From Weeksellaceae bacterium (lineage in GTDB: Bacteria > Bacteroidota > Bacteroidia > Flavobacteriales > Weeksellaceae), in NCBI GenBank assembly GCA_028698395.1, contig JAQVDG010000009.1, forward strand, positions 1 through 17,704: a DNA stretch of 17,704 nt, given 5' to 3'. The translations under genes were made by a program, and so were the position numbers. Below the pieces are notes generated by a model that worked only from the letters and a program-made list of their open reading frames with translations, did not search any database and was not told the DNA's origin. Below, piece after piece: positions 15,166-17,704 of the stretch (its first letter is position 1; the number at the start of each line of letters is the position of its first letter).

Positions 15166-15450
15166 TTATTTTTTCTTTCCGTTTACAGCTGAAGCTAATT
15201 CAGAACCTGCTTTGAATTTAGCAACGGTTTTAGCTGCAATTTTGATTGATTTTTTAGTTTGAGGATTGATTCCTGTTCGTGCACTTCTTTTTGCAGTTGA
15301 GAAAGTTCCAAAACCAACTAAAGCAACTTTATCACCTTTTTTTAAAGCTCCGGTAACGTTTGAAGTAAAAGAATCCAGTGCTTTTTTAGCAGCAGCTTTT
15401 GTGATTCCGGCATCAGCTGCCATTGCATTAACTAATTCAGATTTGTTCAT
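15166..15450 (-). CDS. hup: DNA-binding protein HU
   Basis: This 94-residue protein is a standard HU-family nucleoid protein, which binds DNA as a dimer with little sequence preference and bends it. It begins MNKSELVNAMAADAGITKAAAKKALDSF, carries the conserved GFGTFSTAKRSARTGINPQTKKSIKI beta-arm with the intercalating Pro of NPQT, and ends VAKFKAGSELASAVNGKKK with a basic tail. The gene has the best promoter in the window and a strong terminator, consistent with high single-gene expression. Nothing suggests the longer, extended HU variants of Bacteroidota. Confidence 0.96.
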   Translation of the reverse strand: MNKSELVNAMAADAGITKAAAKKALDSFTSNVTGALKKGDKVALVGFGTFSTAKRSARTGINPQTKKSIKIAAKTVAKFKAGSELASAVNGKKK

Positions 15451-15480
15451 AATTTAAAAGATTTAATTGTTTAACTCACA

Positions 15481-15510
15481 CAAATATAAGTTAATCATTG
15501 GTTTACACAA
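15481..15510 (-). promoter_or_regulatory. Canonical Bacteroidota promoter of the HU gene
   Basis: On the minus strand a TTG (15508-15510), a 19-base spacer and TATATTTG (15481-15488) match the TTG-N19-TANNTTTG consensus of the Bacteroidota housekeeping sigma factor. The predicted start near 15474 leaves an A/T-rich leader of about 24 bases without a Shine-Dalgarno sequence. Confidence 0.88.
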
Positions 15511-15593
15511 GACTTGAGTGTGTTTTTTTCTTGTTTTTGTTGAAAAAACCAAAGATTTGTTAATAATTCACTTCAATTCGGGTTTGAATTAGC

Positions 15594-16538
15594 CTATTTT
15601 ATTACCGTCCAACCCGATTTATCTTGCCATCCATTAGAAAAATCCTGTGCGTTCATCGGTCTTTTTCCTTCTGCTTGTAATTCTTTTAAGTGGAGATTTC
15701 CATCTTTTAAATGAATGATAATTGAATTTTTTTCAAATTGAATGGAATTTATTTTTTTGGAATCATTTAGTGTTGGCTCTATTTCTGTTTTAAGAATTTT
15801 AACAAACTTTTGTTCATCATTTTTATAAAAATGAGTCCAAGCACCCGGATAGGGGCTTAAACCTCTGATTGTATTGTGAATTTTCCCGATGTTTTGTGTC
15901 CAATCAATTTCACAATCTTCTTTGAATAGTTTGGGAGCCGGTTTTAAATCGGTTTTTGAATCTTGTTTTCGTGCCTGAATGGAATTAGTTTCTAATCCAT
16001 CTAAAGTTTTAATAATCAGTTTCTTTCCTATTTCTGCTAAATCATCGTGTAAATCTCCGGCAGTTGTGTTTTCGTTAATAGCTATTTTTTCATTAAGTAA
16101 AATAGTACCTGTGTCAATTTGTTCGTCAATTAGAAAAGTGGTAACACCGGATTCTTTTTCTCCATTGATAATTGCCCAGTTGATAGGAGCTGCACCGCGG
16201 TATTGGGGCAGGAGAGAAGCATGTAAATTAAAAGTTCCTTTGGGTGGAATTTGCCAAATTTCCTTAGGAAGCATTCGAAAAGCAACCACTACAAAAACAT
16301 CAGCATTCAATGCTTCCATATCGTGAATGAAATCAGGATTTTTAAGTTTTTCGGGTTGAAATAAAGGTAATTGATGCTCTTTTGCTAATTTGGTAACGGC
16401 TGATTCCCGGATTTTTTGCCCTCGCCCTGCGGCTTTGTCCGGAATACTCACCACACCGACTATTTGGTGCTTGCTTTGGATGATTTCTTCTAAACAAATT
16501 GCCGCAAATTCCGGCGTTCCCATAAAAACTACTTTCAT
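15594..16538 (-). CDS. fmt: Methionyl-tRNA formyltransferase
   Basis: Fmt transfers a formyl group from 10-formyl-tetrahydrofolate to initiator Met-tRNA. Read from ATG 16538 (MKVVFMGTPEFAA) it is 314 residues, the family norm. The catalytic triad is visible as Asn104 and His106 in FNLHASLLPQYRGAAPINWAI and Asp142 in LIDEQIDTG. The C-terminal OB-like domain (about 203-314) starts with APKLFKEDCEIDW and contains RGLSPYPGAW. An upstream in-frame TTG at 16559 would add seven residues but is part of the -7 box, so it is rejected. The gene is 45 bases downstream of recQ on the same strand and has its own promoter. Confidence 0.97.
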   Translation of the reverse strand: MKVVFMGTPEFAAICLEEIIQSKHQIVGVVSIPDKAAGRGQKIRESAVTKLAKEHQLPLFQPEKLKNPDFIHDMEALNADVFVVVAFRMLPKEIWQIPPKGTFNLHASLLPQYRGAAPINWAIINGEKESGVTTFLIDEQIDTGTILLNEKIAINENTTAGDLHDDLAEIGKKLIIKTLDGLETNSIQARKQDSKTDLKPAPKLFKEDCEIDWTQNIGKIHNTIRGLSPYPGAWTHFYKNDEQKFVKILKTEIEPTLNDSKKINSIQFEKNSIIIHLKDGNLHLKELQAEGKRPMNAQDFSNGWQDKSGWTVIK

Positions 16539-16556
16539 TCTTTTGAAATTTGACAA

Positions 16557-16587
16557 CAAAATTAGATGAAGTTTGAGAAAGTATCAA
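16557..16587 (-). promoter_or_regulatory. Promoter of fmt, reaching into the end of recQ
   Basis: On the minus strand TTG (16585-16587), a 20-base spacer and TAATTTTG (16557-16564) match the Bacteroidota consensus. The -33 TTG overlaps the last codons of recQ. The predicted start near 16551 leaves a leader of about 12 bases before ATG 16538. Confidence 0.8.
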
Positions 16588-17704
16588 GACTTCTTTTTGA
16601 AGTAAGCATCAATGCCTTGATTTTCAATCTTTTCTTCATCTAATAAAATATGTAAAATTTGTGAGATTTCATTTTTTGAAGAGGAATTGAAATGCAGAAC
16701 GATTTCCTGAATGGTTTTAGGCGAATTACTTAAAAAAGCCAGAACTTCAGCTGAATTTAAATCATTTTCTTTCTCTTTTTTGCAAATATCACATTCTCCA
16801 CATTTGGCAACTGTTTTTTCTCCAAAATAATGTAAAATCAATTTTTCACGACAAATCTCAGTTTGTGAAGCATAATAAATAATATCTTGTAATTTTTTCC
16901 ATTGTGCAATTTGATATTCTTCAAACTCTTTCCATAAAATATTTTTTATATAATCGGATTCGCGAGGTCGAAGGAAGCTCACCCATCGAATTTCTTTATT
17001 TTGATAGGTAATTTGCCCGGATTCGTGTAATTTTTTTAATTCTTCCTGAATGATTTTTGTTGATTTATGTGTTTCTCGTGCAATTTGAAATTCATTGATA
17101 TGAGTTTCTTGTGATAAAATTCCCGGATATAAGCGACTGAGACATTCAATTATTTGATTTTGAATTAAGGAAGAAGAATGAAAACGATTGGGCGAAATAT
17201 GAAGCTGTACTTTGCTCTGCGGGGTTTGTTTGGGAAGGATGAAGACTTCTTTTCTTTCCAAAAAACTTAAAGTTTTTTCAACTTTTCTTTTATCTAAATT
17301 AAAACGTTGGCAAAATTCGACCAAAGAGAAAGCGATTTTTTCTTCCGGGCGTTCATTTTCACCTATAGTAAGAAAAGTAAAAAACATTCGTTCGATGGTT
17401 TCAAATTCTTTTTTGGTTGGTAAAGAAGATTTAAAAAGTTGTTCAATTTCTTGAAAAGCATAAGGCTGAATATACAAAATTGCTTGTGCAGTTTTCCCAT
17501 CCCTTCCGGCTCTTCCGGCTTCCTGAACATAGGCTTCTAAACTGTTTGGTAAATCCAGATGAACGACAGTCCGTACATTGGATTTGTCGATTCCCATTCC
17601 AAAGGCATTGGTGGCTACCATCACCTGATTATTACTTTTTGTCCAGTTTTCTTGCCGGATTTTCTTTTCTTCTGTGGGTAATTTTGCATGAAAAAAAGAA
17701 GCAT
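16584..17704 (-). CDS. recQ: RecQ-family ATP-dependent DNA helicase, 5' part missing
   Basis: The frame runs off the right edge; about 372 C-terminal residues are visible. They include helicase motif V (VMVATNAFGMGIDKSNVR, near 17570-17625) and motif VI (QEAGRAGRDG, near 17496-17525), so this is the second RecA lobe of a 3'-5' helicase used in recombination and fork repair. A Cys cluster follows (Cys-Arg-Glu-Lys, then CGECDIC; four cysteines, decoded near 16780-16855) that should bind zinc. About 215 residues separate motif VI from these cysteines, against roughly 55 in E. coli RecQ; the insert looks helical and winged-helix-like (LVEFCQRFNLDKRKVEKTLSFLERKEVF). Only about 65 residues follow the cluster, too few for an HRDC domain. 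The GTG at 17624 is internal. This matches the short RecQ form common in Bacteroidota. Confidence 0.93.
   Translation of the reverse strand, partial: ASFFHAKLPTEEKKIRQENWTKSNNQVMVATNAFGMGIDKSNVRTVVHLDLPNSLEAYVQEAGRAGRDGKTAQAILYIQPYAFQEIEQLFKSSLPTKKEFETIERMFFTFLTIGENERPEEKIAFSLVEFCQRFNLDKRKVEKTLSFLERKEVFILPKQTPQSKVQLHISPNRFHSSSLIQNQIIECLSRLYPGILSQETHINEFQIARETHKSTKIIQEELKKLHESGQITYQNKEIRWVSFLRPRESDYIKNILWKEFEEYQIAQWKKLQDIIYYASQTEICREKLILHYFGEKTVAKCGECDICKKEKENDLNSAEVLAFLSNSPKTIQEIVLHFNSSSKNEISQILHILLDEEKIENQGIDAYFKKKS

Noticed and set aside
1..17704. A hidden defence, mobile or biosynthetic system
   Set aside because: Nearly all of the window is accounted for by recognisable chromosomal genes, gaps are at most about 210 bases, and no integrase, transposase, toxin-antitoxin pair, repeat array or composition shift is seen.

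Overview
The window looks like an ordinary housekeeping stretch of a Flavobacteriaceae-type (Bacteroidota) chromosome. Four things point there: strongly AT-rich DNA; genes without Shine-Dalgarno leaders; repeated perfect copies of the Bacteroidota -7 box TANNTTTG just upstream of starts; and lineage-typical families (DUF2911, DUF5686, a DUF3857/transglutaminase protein, a DAHP synthase/chorismate mutase fusion, and a RecQ with a long insert before its Cys cluster). I see no phage, transposon, CRISPR, tRNA, rRNA or defence island. No intergenic gap exceeds about 210 bases.

Layout. The 5' edge cuts the GTPase gene der (bases 1-1193). It converges on a small Smr-domain gene (1207-1719, minus). 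A plus-strand run follows: DAHP synthase/chorismate mutase (1832-2920), rsgA (2917-3849, overlapping by 4 bases), dtd (3880-4332), a secreted DUF3857/transglutaminase protein (4348-6246) and a membrane histidine kinase (6308-7471). These converge on a minus-strand pair, hemW (7500-8630) and an upstream DUF5686 outer-membrane protein (8661-11102). A divergent DUF2911 gene (11313-12158) converges on ychF (12342-13433, minus), with a lipoprotein gene behind it (13547-14461, minus). A divergent GNAT acetyltransferase (14562-15107) converges on an HU gene (15166-15450, minus), followed by fmt (15594-16538, minus) and the 3' part of recQ (16584 to the right edge, minus).

Functions. Many genes serve translation: Der, RsgA and YchF act on or around ribosomes, Dtd clears D-aminoacyl-tRNA, and Fmt formylates initiator tRNA. 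Others serve aromatic amino-acid synthesis, heme handling, chromosome structure and repair (HU, RecQ, possibly Smr) and the cell envelope (DUF3857, DUF5686, DUF2911, lipoprotein, histidine kinase).

Signals. TANNTTTG boxes precede most transcription units, and several lie so close to the ATG that transcripts would be leaderless or nearly so. HU and fmt also have a TTG at the right spacing (19 and 20 bases). Hairpins at 7462-7501, 12246-12290 and 15118-15143 look like terminators shared by converging genes. I found no convincing undescribed system. The best leads are the promoter/start-codon geometry, a lipoprotein with two apparent copies of a domain resembling the extracytoplasmic part of RskA anti-sigma factors, and the RecQ domain arrangement.
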